Positions 6,674 through 12,299 of a stretch of 13,791 nt of DNA are shown here, piece after piece. The notes under the pieces are model-generated. The model ran no database searches, had not been told where the DNA came from, and saw only the letters and a program-made list of their open reading frames with translations. The stretch comes from Oscillospiraceae bacterium (GTDB lineage Bacteria > Bacillota > Clostridia > Oscillospirales > Ruminococcaceae), in the NCBI GenBank assembly GCA_902798675.1, contig CADBXQ010000012.1, positions 9,971 through 23,761 of the forward strand. Reading direction: 5' to 3'. The translations under genes and the position numbers were made by a program. Numbering within the stretch: position 1 is the first letter of the stretch; every line of letters begins with the position of its first letter.

Positions 6674-6703
6674 ATTATAGCATCAAAAATTACTTTTTGT
6701 CAA
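6674..6703 (-). promoter_or_regulatory. Second strong minus-strand promoter, 150 bp further upstream
   Basis: Minus strand: consensus -35 TTGACA (6703-6698), 18-bp spacer, consensus -10 TATAAT (6679-6674) with TGC extension. Transcription would begin near 6667 and run toward the SDR gene. The 120 nt before the SDR promoter (6547-6667) hold no ORF with a ribosome binding site. They do contain a doubled GCAAAC (plus strand, about 6604-6618). The product is either a long SDR leader or a small untranslated RNA. Confidence 0.65.
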
Positions 6704-6764
6704 TATCTGACCAAATATTTCACACAAATAAAGAAACTCGGCTCTATTTAAAAAATGCGTTGAT

Positions 6765-7472
6765 TTAGTTTGTTTTGAAGGGCTTATTGAATTTTTGGCT
6801 AATCAATTTTAATGAATGCGGCAACTTTTGAATGCTAATATTTTTGCCTTCCAGGGAAATTTTGTATTTTTCAATTGAATATTTGACTTGGTTTTGATTT
6901 TTTTCACAAGTTCCATTTTGCCTAAAAACTTTAACAAGCTTTTCGGGCTTATTGTTGGAATTTTTCTCCCAAACAGCAATCTCATCTGCAAAATATTTTT
7001 TATTTTCAGGGGAAACATTAGCGGCTTTTAGTTGACATGAATCGGAAATTTTCAATTTAACATCATCATCTTTGTCAACAGTCAAAGAGTCAATGCCGTT
7101 TGTGATTTCGATTGAACAGCCATATTTTAAAAGGCTTTTTGGAATGTCTGAAATTTTGAGATTTTTAATTTGCTGACCCTTTCTAGATTTTATGCATATT
7201 GTCGGCTCTTGGACGCTTCCTCCCAATGTGAATTCCAAATTTCCTTTTGAAAAATTTGTGGCATTTTTATTATATAATGGACTGTCTTGAACATTGCTCA
7301 AACCGGAGTTAAAATGAGATATTTTGTGTGATTTAAAGTTGAGGATTTTTTTGTTGTCATCTTTTAAGCTTGGGGCCTGGCGTTGTTTAAGGGTTTTGCA
7401 TTTTTTGAATTCATATTGGAGCTTTTGATCGCTTTTAATTTCTTCAATAAAATTGTTTAAAATTTTATTCAT
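6765..7472 (-). CDS. Unrecognised protein, 235 residues
   Basis: I do not recognise this gene. The product is cytoplasmic by appearance: no signal peptide, no transmembrane segment, rich in Lys, Asn and Ser. The first 70 residues are strongly charged and probably disordered or helical (EEIKSDQKLQYEFKKCK). The rest alternates short hydrophobic and polar residues as in a beta-rich fold (LEFTLGG, IEITNGIDSLTV, VKLKISD, KYKISLEGKNISIQ). I chose the ATG at 7472. The frame runs on to 7517, but that stretch is occupied by a near-consensus promoter. The ribosome binding signal is only GGGGG at 7482-7478, 5 nt from the ATG, and the predicted transcript begins almost on it. It stands alone, with no clear terminator. 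Codon use is AT-rich. Lineage-specific or acquired gene likely. Confidence 0.7.
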   Translation of the reverse strand: MNKILNNFIEEIKSDQKLQYEFKKCKTLKQRQAPSLKDDNKKILNFKSHKISHFNSGLSNVQDSPLYNKNATNFSKGNLEFTLGGSVQEPTICIKSRKGQQIKNLKISDIPKSLLKYGCSIEITNGIDSLTVDKDDDVKLKISDSCQLKAANVSPENKKYFADEIAVWEKNSNNKPEKLVKVFRQNGTCEKNQNQVKYSIEKYKISLEGKNISIQKLPHSLKLISQKFNKPFKTN

Positions 7473-7488
7473 AAAAACCCCCAAATTT

Positions 7489-7517
7489 ATTATATAATGA
7501 TTTAAATAGCGAGTCAA
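7489..7517 (-). promoter_or_regulatory. Promoter of the unrecognised 235-residue gene
   Basis: Minus strand: -35 TTGACT (7517-7512), 17-bp spacer, consensus -10 TATAAT (7494-7489). The start codon at 7472 is only 16 nt from the -10, so the leader should be about 10 nt long and consist mainly of GGGGGTTTTT. Confidence 0.8.
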
Positions 7518-7531
7518 GATTAAAAAAAGTC

Positions 7532-7992
7532 TGATTTGGGTTATATTTGTCTCGATTCAATCCTTCCTCTGAAAATATCAGCATTCAATTTCAAAAAATT
7601 CCTATTTCAAACCGTCCTCAAGATTGTCCTGAAAAATAAATGATAAAGCCAATTAAAACGCCGCTCGCCAACCATCAGCCATGCAAGTTAAACCTAATTT
7701 AAAATGCCCAAGCTTTCTCAAAATTCCTCAACAAGCCAAGGTCAAAAAGCGTGAAAACTTGAAATCGACCCGCCCTCGCGGACATTAACATACCGCTTGT
7801 TATTGGCGGCTCGAGAGGATCTCGCATTTTAGGAAGGTTTAATATTACAGTTAGTTGTGAGCTGGTGGTACTTTAAATTTTGCATTGGTTTTTAAAGCGC
7901 AGGAAGGATATTCGAATATGTTGGAAATTTTTAAGAAAAACATTAGGATGTTTTAAGGAGGAGTCTTGATTGCAACAAATATAACCTAATCA
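7532..7992. repeat. Long imperfect inverted repeat (about 460 bp, gene-free)
   Basis: Two arms of about 200 bp (7532-7736 and 7795-7992) are diverged reverse complements around a 58-bp centre. Collinear perfect anchors are GGTTATATTTGT 7539-7550 with ACAAATATAACC 7975-7986; TTAAACCT 7688-7695 with AGGTTTAA 7835-7842; TAAAATGC 7700-7707 with GCATTTTA 7824-7831; and AACAAGC 7730-7736 with GCTTGTT 7795-7801. Distances between anchors agree within a few bases in both arms (138 and 133 nt between the outer two). The outermost bases extend to TGATT/AATCA. By eye the arms are roughly two-thirds identical with small indels. No transposase, no obvious target-site duplication and no convincing ORF are present. 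It could be a MITE-like element, two head-to-head copies of an intergenic repeat or RNA gene, or a long structured RNA. Confidence 0.75.
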
Positions 7993-8014
7993 AACATTAG
8001 GATTTGTTACTTTT
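7974..8014 (+). terminator. Hairpin with T-run at the right end of the inverted repeat
   Basis: AACAAAT (7974-7980) pairs with ATTTGTT (8002-8008), and CCTAAT (7985-7990) with ATTAGG (7996-8001), with a 4-nt bulge and 5-nt loop, followed by ACTTTTT. It would stop plus-strand transcription before the rhomboid-operon promoter. The stem is AT-rich and bulged, so strength is doubtful. Confidence 0.35.
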
Positions 8015-8050
8015 TCAACTCTAAACTCTCTAAATTTATGAAATTAATTG

Positions 8051-8079
8051 TTGATTGATTGAGTTTTATGTGATATAAT
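8051..8079 (+). promoter_or_regulatory. Promoter of the rhomboid-like/dCMP deaminase operon
   Basis: -35 TTGATT (8051-8056), 17-bp spacer, consensus -10 TATAAT (8074-8079) with TGA extension. Transcription starts near 8086 with a leader of about 34 nt. Confidence 0.8.
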
Positions 8080-8119
8080 TAGAGCTGCTTTAATTAAATT
8101 TGCAAAGGAAGAATTGCTC

Positions 8120-8824
8120 ATGTGGATCTATAGATTGGAACGAAAAATTCCCTGGTTTAAAATCCCAAATTTAACGCTATGGATCGCCATAATATCAGGC
8201 CTTGTCTACTTTTTTGACCTGGTTTCTATGGCGCAAAACAACAATTTCACCCTATCCTCTCTGATTTATTTCAACCGCGATTTAATCTTTGGCGGTCAAA
8301 TATGGCGCCTTGTAACATTCATATTTGTTCCTCCAAGTTCAGTATTTTCGCCTCTGGGCAGCAATATTATATTTATTCTGCTTAGCCTATATTTTCTCTA
8401 TTTTATTGGAACCGGGTTGGAATCGGTTTGGGGCGAGTTTAAACTAACGGTATACTACACAACAGGCCTGATTTTTGCCATTTTAGGCGGCTTGTTGGCT
8501 GGCCAGTCAAACCCAACTTTTTTGAATTTGTCGCTGTTTCTTGCGTTTGCAGCGCTATATCCAGACCTCTCGGTGATGATATTTTTTATAATTCCAGTTA
8601 AAGTTAAGTGGCTCGGATATTTTAGCTCTTTGGTTTTGCTTTTTAGCATCATATCTTCACTTTTTGCATTAAGATGGTCTAACGCAGTTGCTGCGGCTAT
8701 GGCGGTTGCAAACTTTTTGCTGTTTTTTGGTCCGCGCTTTTTCTCGGATATGATAAATAAATTGAAATATCTTAAATCTCGTCAGGATTTTTTCAATAAA
8801 ACCAAAAATTCATGGCAAAATTAA
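8120..8824 (+). CDS. Rhomboid-like membrane protein, probably catalytically inactive
   Basis: Polytopic membrane protein of 234 residues with about six hydrophobic segments (roughly 19-36, 62-72, 82-98, 110-128, 135-160, 165-205). It has the rhomboid-superfamily features GGQIWRLVTFIF (58-69) and YFIGTGLESVWGEFKLTVYY (94-113). The protease signatures are absent: there is no GxSG serine motif (the matching helix reads LSLFLAFAALYPD) and no catalytic His in the last helix. So it is best viewed as a rhomboid pseudoprotease of a kind common in Clostridia; role unknown. The ATG at 8120 has AAAGGAAG 8 nt upstream, whereas the in-frame TTG at 8114 is too close. The stop overlaps the dCMP deaminase Shine-Dalgarno, so the two genes are translationally close. 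Confidence 0.78.
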   Translation: MWIYRLERKIPWFKIPNLTLWIAIISGLVYFFDLVSMAQNNNFTLSSLIYFNRDLIFGGQIWRLVTFIFVPPSSVFSPLGSNIIFILLSLYFLYFIGTGLESVWGEFKLTVYYTTGLIFAILGGLLAGQSNPTFLNLSLFLAFAALYPDLSVMIFFIIPVKVKWLGYFSSLVLLFSIISSLFALRWSNAVAAAMAVANFLLFFGPRFFSDMINKLKYLKSRQDFFNKTKNSWQN

Positions 8825-8839
8825 AGGAGATTTTAAAAT

Positions 8840-9322
8840 ATGTCAAAGCGCAAAGATTATATATTATGGGACGAATATTTTATGGGGGTTGCAGAACTTT
8901 CCTCAAAACGAAGCAAAGATCCAACAACCCAAGTTGGCGCGTGCATCGTCGCTCCCAACAACCACATCCTCTCACTCGGATATAATGGGATGCCGACAGG
9001 ATGTGATGATAATGACATGCCCTGGAGCAGGGAGGGAGACGCTTTAAAAACCAAATATCCCTTTGTTTGCCACGCAGAATTAAATGCAATATTAAACAAT
9101 AACGGAAATATCCTCCACGGATCCAGAATATACACAACGCTTTTCCCTTGCAATGAATGCGCCAAAGCGATAATACAGTCAGGCATAAAGTCGGTTATAT
9201 ATAAACTAGACAAATATTTTTCAACCGACAGCGTCATTGCTGCAAAACGCATGTTTGATTTGTCGGGAGTGAAATATATTAAATATAAATCAAGTGGCAA
9301 AGTGATATCTTTAACTCTATAG
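8840..9322 (+). CDS. dCMP deaminase (ComEB type)
   Basis: Zinc deaminase converting dCMP to dUMP, the precursor for thymidylate synthase. The 160-residue product has the zinc and catalytic motif CHAELNA (H78 ligand, E80 proton shuttle) and PCNEC (C104 and C107 ligands). The N-terminal W-D-E-Y-F-M region, SKDPTTQVGA (25-34) and GYNGMPTGCDD (48-57) are typical of dCMP/ComEB deaminases rather than tRNA or cytidine deaminases. The ATG at 8840 follows AAAGGAGA by about 9 nt, and the gene starts 15 nt after the rhomboid-like gene, so they form one operon. No other competence (comE) genes are present, which argues for a purely nucleotide-metabolic role. Confidence 0.93.
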   Translation: MSKRKDYILWDEYFMGVAELSSKRSKDPTTQVGACIVAPNNHILSLGYNGMPTGCDDNDMPWSREGDALKTKYPFVCHAELNAILNNNGNILHGSRIYTTLFPCNECAKAIIQSGIKSVIYKLDKYFSTDSVIAAKRMFDLSGVKYIKYKSSGKVISLTL

Positions 9323-9364
9323 AAAAAATTAGAATTCGAGCTTTAAAACATAAAAAAACTCGAA
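9323..9364 (-). terminator. Possible terminator between convergent dCMP deaminase and Nudix genes
   Basis: Minus strand: TTCGAG (9364-9359) pairs with CTCGAA (9340-9335), extended by TTT/AAA past a bulged G, loop about 11 nt, then TTCTAATTTTTT. It lies 25 nt after the Nudix stop. The long loop makes it weak. There is no T-run for the plus-strand transcript. Confidence 0.45.
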
Positions 9365-9388
9365 CTTATTCAATTATCAATAAAAATA

Positions 9389-9805
9389 TTAAACATTTTT
9401 CAAATATTTTTTTGCGCTTTTTAAAATTCTCCTGTCATTATCAAAAGTTAAAACGTCCATTGCGCCCTCAAATTCAAACCAGCCATATTTTGAAACCTCT
9501 TCTTTTTGCAAAACAACTTCATTATTGTCCAAATTAGCTTTTGCAATAAAATAAACAACATCTTTTTCAACATTGCTGCCGATGGTGTATGAAACCGTCT
9601 CGCGAAAACGAGAATCCAAATCAACATAAAGCCCCGTCTCTTCTTTTGTTTCTCGCAAAGCAGTTTCAATTTCAGTTTCTCCGCTTTCAACATGTCCTTT
9701 CGGGAAAGACCAATGTCTCCCGTTAACATTTTTGATCAGCAAAAATTTCAATTTTTCATCAATAAAGGCGTAGACAATTGCGCCACAAGACTTCTCTTTT
9801 ATCAT
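9389..9805 (-). CDS. Nudix hydrolase (Ap4A hydrolase/MutT-like)
   Basis: Small Nudix-fold pyrophosphatase. It has 138 residues with a complete Nudix box at 37-59: G37, E43, R51-E52, E55-E56 and G58 in the order Gx5Ex7REUxEExGU. The preceding HWSFPKGHVESGE is characteristic of asymmetric diadenosine tetraphosphate hydrolases, so Ap4A or another capped or modified nucleotide is the likely substrate. The start is uncertain. I took the ATG at 9805 (MIKEKSCGAIVY fits homologues); an in-frame GTG at 9814 is possible, and neither has a good Shine-Dalgarno (AAGAAAG lies upstream). The gene begins 36 nt after the CorC-like gene and probably shares its transcript. Confidence 0.9.
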   Translation of the reverse strand: MIKEKSCGAIVYAFIDEKLKFLLIKNVNGRHWSFPKGHVESGETEIETALRETKEETGLYVDLDSRFRETVSYTIGSNVEKDVVYFIAKANLDNNEVVLQKEEVSKYGWFEFEGAMDVLTFDNDRRILKSAKKYLKNV

Positions 9806-9841
9806 ATTAACCACAACTTTCTTAATAATATTAATAAATAT

Positions 9842-10696
9842 CTAGCGTTGATCAACTAATTTAACAGCCCTAACCTTAGCGATGTGACGCTTCTGGACAA
9901 CCAAAACCGTGAACTCAATCCTGCCAAATTTTAAAACGGGGTGTTCATTTTCGTCTGGGATCCTCCCTAAAGCGTTGATCAAAAAGCCTCCAATAGTGTC
10001 AAAATCGGAGTCGCTTTCAAGCAAAACGCCCAACGCCTCGGAAACGCGATCCAAAGCCGCATGCCCCTGCAAAATGAAGGTTGTTTGGTTTACTTTTGTT
10101 ATGTCGTCGTGTTCATCGTCATATTCATCCTGGATTTCCCCAACGATCGCTTCTAATATGTCTTCCAAAGTCACAATGCCAGATGTTCCGCCGTATTTGT
10201 CAACAACGACGGCAAAGTGCTGGTGATTTTCTGTGAACTGCCTAAACAGGTCAAAACACTTTATAGTTTCAGGAATATATGGCAATTCGCGAATGAATGA
10301 ACCGATCGGCTTGTCTTCAACATTTTCCTTGCCAATCAGCCTCAACAAATCCTTAACATAAACAGCTCCAATTATGTTGTCTATGTCTTCTTTATAAACG
10401 GGTATCCTAGAAAAACCATTTTCAACGCCAATTTTCAAAACATCAGCAATTTTGGCATGTTCCTCAACAGCCTCTATGTCAACTCTATGGGTCATAATTT
10501 CATAAACCGCTATTTTTCGAAATTTCAAAACATTTTCTATCATTTTAGACTGGCTTCGGAGCAAAATGCCTTCATCTTCGCCAGTTTCAACCAAAAACAT
10601 TATGTCGTCTTCTGTTATTTTACTCGGCGGCTTTGAGCCAAAAAGTCTAGAAATTCGACCAGGCGAGCCGCTTCGAGTAGTGCCATCCGTGTCCAT
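9842..10696 (-). CDS. CorC/HlyC-like protein with two CBS domains, no membrane domain
   Basis: The 284-residue product has a short basic N-terminus, a linker helix (EDDIMFLVETGEDEGILL), CBS domain 1 (about 67-125, with EIMTHR and FSRIPVY), CBS domain 2 (about 130-190, with VVVDKYGGTSGIVTLEDILEA split across it) and the CorC_HlyC C-terminal domain (about 200-284, DTIGGFLINALGRIPD). CBS pairs bind adenine nucleotides and Mg. In most Firmicutes this cassette follows an N-terminal DUF21/CNNM membrane domain in a protein of over 400 residues. Here that domain is missing, and the 155 bp upstream hold a promoter, not a broken reading frame. The layout therefore equals E. coli CorC (soluble). The ATG at 10696 has GGAGGAG 9 nt upstream. 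First gene of an operon with the Nudix hydrolase. Role in Mg/Co efflux or membrane homeostasis is inferred. Confidence 0.88.
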   Translation of the reverse strand: MDTDGTTRSGSPGRISRLFGSKPPSKITEDDIMFLVETGEDEGILLRSQSKMIENVLKFRKIAVYEIMTHRVDIEAVEEHAKIADVLKIGVENGFSRIPVYKEDIDNIIGAVYVKDLLRLIGKENVEDKPIGSFIRELPYIPETIKCFDLFRQFTENHQHFAVVVDKYGGTSGIVTLEDILEAIVGEIQDEYDDEHDDITKVNQTTFILQGHAALDRVSEALGVLLESDSDFDTIGGFLINALGRIPDENEHPVLKFGRIEFTVLVVQKRHIAKVRAVKLVDQR

Positions 10697-10735
10697 GTCA
10701 AAATTCTCCTCCTAGAAATTCATACCCATATATAT

Positions 10736-10764
10736 ATGATAACTCATAAAATTTCTAATGTCAA
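10736..10764 (-). promoter_or_regulatory. Promoter of the CorC-like/Nudix operon
   Basis: Minus strand: consensus -35 TTGACA (10764-10759), exactly 17 bp, -10 TATCAT (10741-10736). The leader is about 33 nt and AT-rich. Confidence 0.8.
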
Positions 10765-10823
10765 GGTAAATTATGCACAATATTTAAAGTCAAATTTAGT
10801 GCAAAATACACAAAACGCATGCT

Positions 10824-10843
10824 AAAAACGGACTTCTGTTTTT
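10824..10843 (-). terminator. Weak terminator-like hairpin after the HEPN gene
   Basis: Minus strand: AAAAAC (10843-10838), 8-nt loop, GTTTTT (10829-10824). A 6-bp A/T stem whose 3' arm is itself the T-run. It lies 9 nt after the stop codon and is symmetrical enough to act on either strand, but it is weak. Confidence 0.35.
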
Positions 10844-10851
10844 GATTTTTA

Positions 10852-12168
10852 TCAGATATGAAATCTAGTAAATTTTCTAATGCATTTCATAATATTCTGT
10901 GAAACCATGTCAATAGATTTAAAAATCATAAAATATATAATAGCACGCAATAAAATGGTGTCTGTTAAAACATCATCATTTATTTGAAAATTTTTTTTAT
11001 CCCCGTGGGCCAGCATGTTTCTTGCGTAAACAATCCGGCTTGGCATTTCTTTATAATCCTTCTTAAAATCATATTCTATCTTAAAGAGCCGGTCTGATGT
11101 TTGTGTTTGCTCATAAAATTTTTCAAAATCTGCCAGAGCATATTCTATTTTTTGTCGCAGTGACACTTTATTTTTGTTTAATCTAGCGCAAGTTTTAAAA
11201 AATCGACATTTAAATTCAGGATAAATCTTTCGATATTGACACTTAAATTCATGATGATATGTTGCTTTAAATTGACATTCAAATGCAGCGCATATATTTA
11301 TTATGTCAATAGTTTTAATATAGTTGGTGTCATACTGAAATAACAGAATAAATAAAACATCATTTTCAATTATTTTGTCCATAATTTCTTGAATATTATC
11401 TTCAACGTCATTATATTCTAGTGTATGCCAATAATTAGCATTTTCTTTTTTTCCTTGATTTAAATAAAAATAGCCGGGTTTATATTCATTTCCGCCATAG
11501 GGGTGGTTTATTTTTATCTCATCAAAGTAAACTTTTCGTTTGTTTGAAACAAGCGCCAAAAAAGTTTTAACATACACAGAAATTTTATACACCTCGTCAA
11601 GTTCAATATTTTCCTCACATTCAATAATTAACAGACTATGTATGTCAAAAACAAATCGATTATCCCGTTTATATTCATTCAAAATTCCAAAATACATGAC
11701 AAAATTCTTATTATTATAATTAAACGAATAATGTTTGAAATTTCCTTTTTTCAGTTTCGCATCATCGTGGAATGATTTAATCAAATTTGAAACAAAACCT
11801 TCATATCCCTTTGGCCTAAAAAAATAGTCCAAAACGTCGCTAACGTAGGTTATTTTGTGGATCTCATCTTTTCTTTTTGGAACTTTATATCTGTCGAATC
11901 CAGCAAAAAGGCTTGGTATATCAAAAACACTAAAAAAAGCGATAATATTCATAATAAGCGCATTTTCTTTTGCGTATTTATAGGATAATTTAACTATTAA
12001 TTTTATTCCTTCATTTATTTTGGTTTCAAGCCATCTGTTGGTTATTTGATCAATTTTATGAGTCCTTAATATATCTTCCTTAGAGTCGATTATTATCATC
12101 TCATATCCTATAACACTATAACTATATTCTTTACCTAATAATTCGATTTTTCCATAGAATTTATTCAT
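10852..12168 (-). CDS. HEPN-domain protein, ApeA-like (possible anti-phage RNase)
   Basis: The 438-residue soluble protein ends in a helical domain with R383-N-M-L-A-H388, the Rx4H active-site motif of HEPN ribonucleases, followed by GDKKN and a helix-forming tail (LTDTILLRAIIYFMIFKSIDM), as in the HEPN domain of ApeA-type proteins. A stretch before it (residues 288-300, IDIINICAAFECQ) matches the position of the conserved helix before that domain in ApeA-like proteins. The N-terminal 280 residues look beta-rich with many aromatics, and I do not recognise them. Residues 297-327 hold three near-repeats with a Phe-x-Cys core. The ATG at 12168 follows AAGGAG by 8 nt. It lies alone between the secA terminator and the CorC-like operon, is very AT-rich, and looks inserted. 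Known ApeA acts in phage-triggered abortive infection. That role here is inferred. Confidence 0.68.
   Translation of the reverse strand: MNKFYGKIELLGKEYSYSVIGYEMIIIDSKEDILRTHKIDQITNRWLETKINEGIKLIVKLSYKYAKENALIMNIIAFFSVFDIPSLFAGFDRYKVPKRKDEIHKITYVSDVLDYFFRPKGYEGFVSNLIKSFHDDAKLKKGNFKHYSFNYNNKNFVMYFGILNEYKRDNRFVFDIHSLLIIECEENIELDEVYKISVYVKTFLALVSNKRKVYFDEIKINHPYGGNEYKPGYFYLNQGKKENANYWHTLEYNDVEDNIQEIMDKIIENDVLFILLFQYDTNYIKTIDIINICAAFECQFKATYHHEFKCQYRKIYPEFKCRFFKTCARLNKNKVSLRQKIEYALADFEKFYEQTQTSDRLFKIEYDFKKDYKEMPSRIVYARNMLAHGDKKNFQINDDVLTDTILLRAIIYFMIFKSIDMVSQNIMKCIRKFTRFHI
11203..11289. repeat. Three imperfect 18-bp direct repeats inside the HEPN gene
   Basis: Copies at 11203-11220, 11236-11253 and 11272-11289 share the pattern T(C/T)GACAnT(T/C)AAAT(T/G)CA and are spaced 33 and 36 bp, so the reading frame is kept. 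On the coding strand they give FKCRF, FKCQY and FECQF. Confidence 0.6.
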
Positions 12169-12206
12169 ATTTGTTTCTCCTTAAGATAAATCACGCATTT
12201 AATAAA

Positions 12207-12236
12207 AATATATATCTAAATAAAAAAAGATGCCAA
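12207..12236 (-). promoter_or_regulatory. Tentative promoter of the HEPN gene overlapping the secA terminator
   Basis: Minus strand: TTGGCA (12236-12231) lies in the 3' arm of the secA terminator stem, with TATATA 16 bp or TATATT 18 bp downstream (12214-12207). It would give a leader of about 30 nt ahead of AAGGAG. Low-complexity AT sequence makes chance matches likely. Confidence 0.35.
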
Positions 12237-12261
12237 CAAATCTATTTTCACTGACATCTTT
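12222..12261 (-). terminator. Terminator of secA
   Basis: Minus strand: 11-bp stem (12261-12251 with 12236-12226, two G-U pairs), 14-nt loop, T-run through 12222. It starts 38 nt after the secA stop codon. Confidence 0.82.
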
Positions 12262-12299
12262 TATTATCAACAAGCGTTTATAATTTTAATTATATTTGA

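Noticed and set aside
6638..6751. 37-codon plus-strand ORF starting MKATKENLF
   Set aside because: It has no ribosome binding site at usable distance and it runs across a strong promoter on the opposite strand.
7855..7880. GGTGGTAC resembling the T-box antiterminator core
   Set aside because: The full GGGTGGnACCnCG core is absent, as are the specifier stem and an aminoacyl-tRNA synthetase or amino-acid gene downstream.
7918..7956. Twelve-codon ORF (MLEIFKKNIRMF) after GGAAGG, next to mutually exclusive ATTAGG/CCTAAT pairings, looking like a leader-peptide attenuator
   Set aside because: The start codon and reading frame are not preserved in the homologous left arm of the inverted repeat, no promoter is visible upstream, and the downstream operon has its own promoter after the hairpin.
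7532..7992. Pseudogene remnant in the gene-free block (short stretches such as WLASGVLIGFIIYF on the minus strand)
   Set aside because: The hydrophobic stretch is short, sits between stops, and is not preserved in the other arm. No family could be recognised.
8857..9300. 147-codon minus-strand ORF opposite dCMP deaminase
   Set aside because: Antisense shadow of a complete, conserved deaminase gene; no own start signals.
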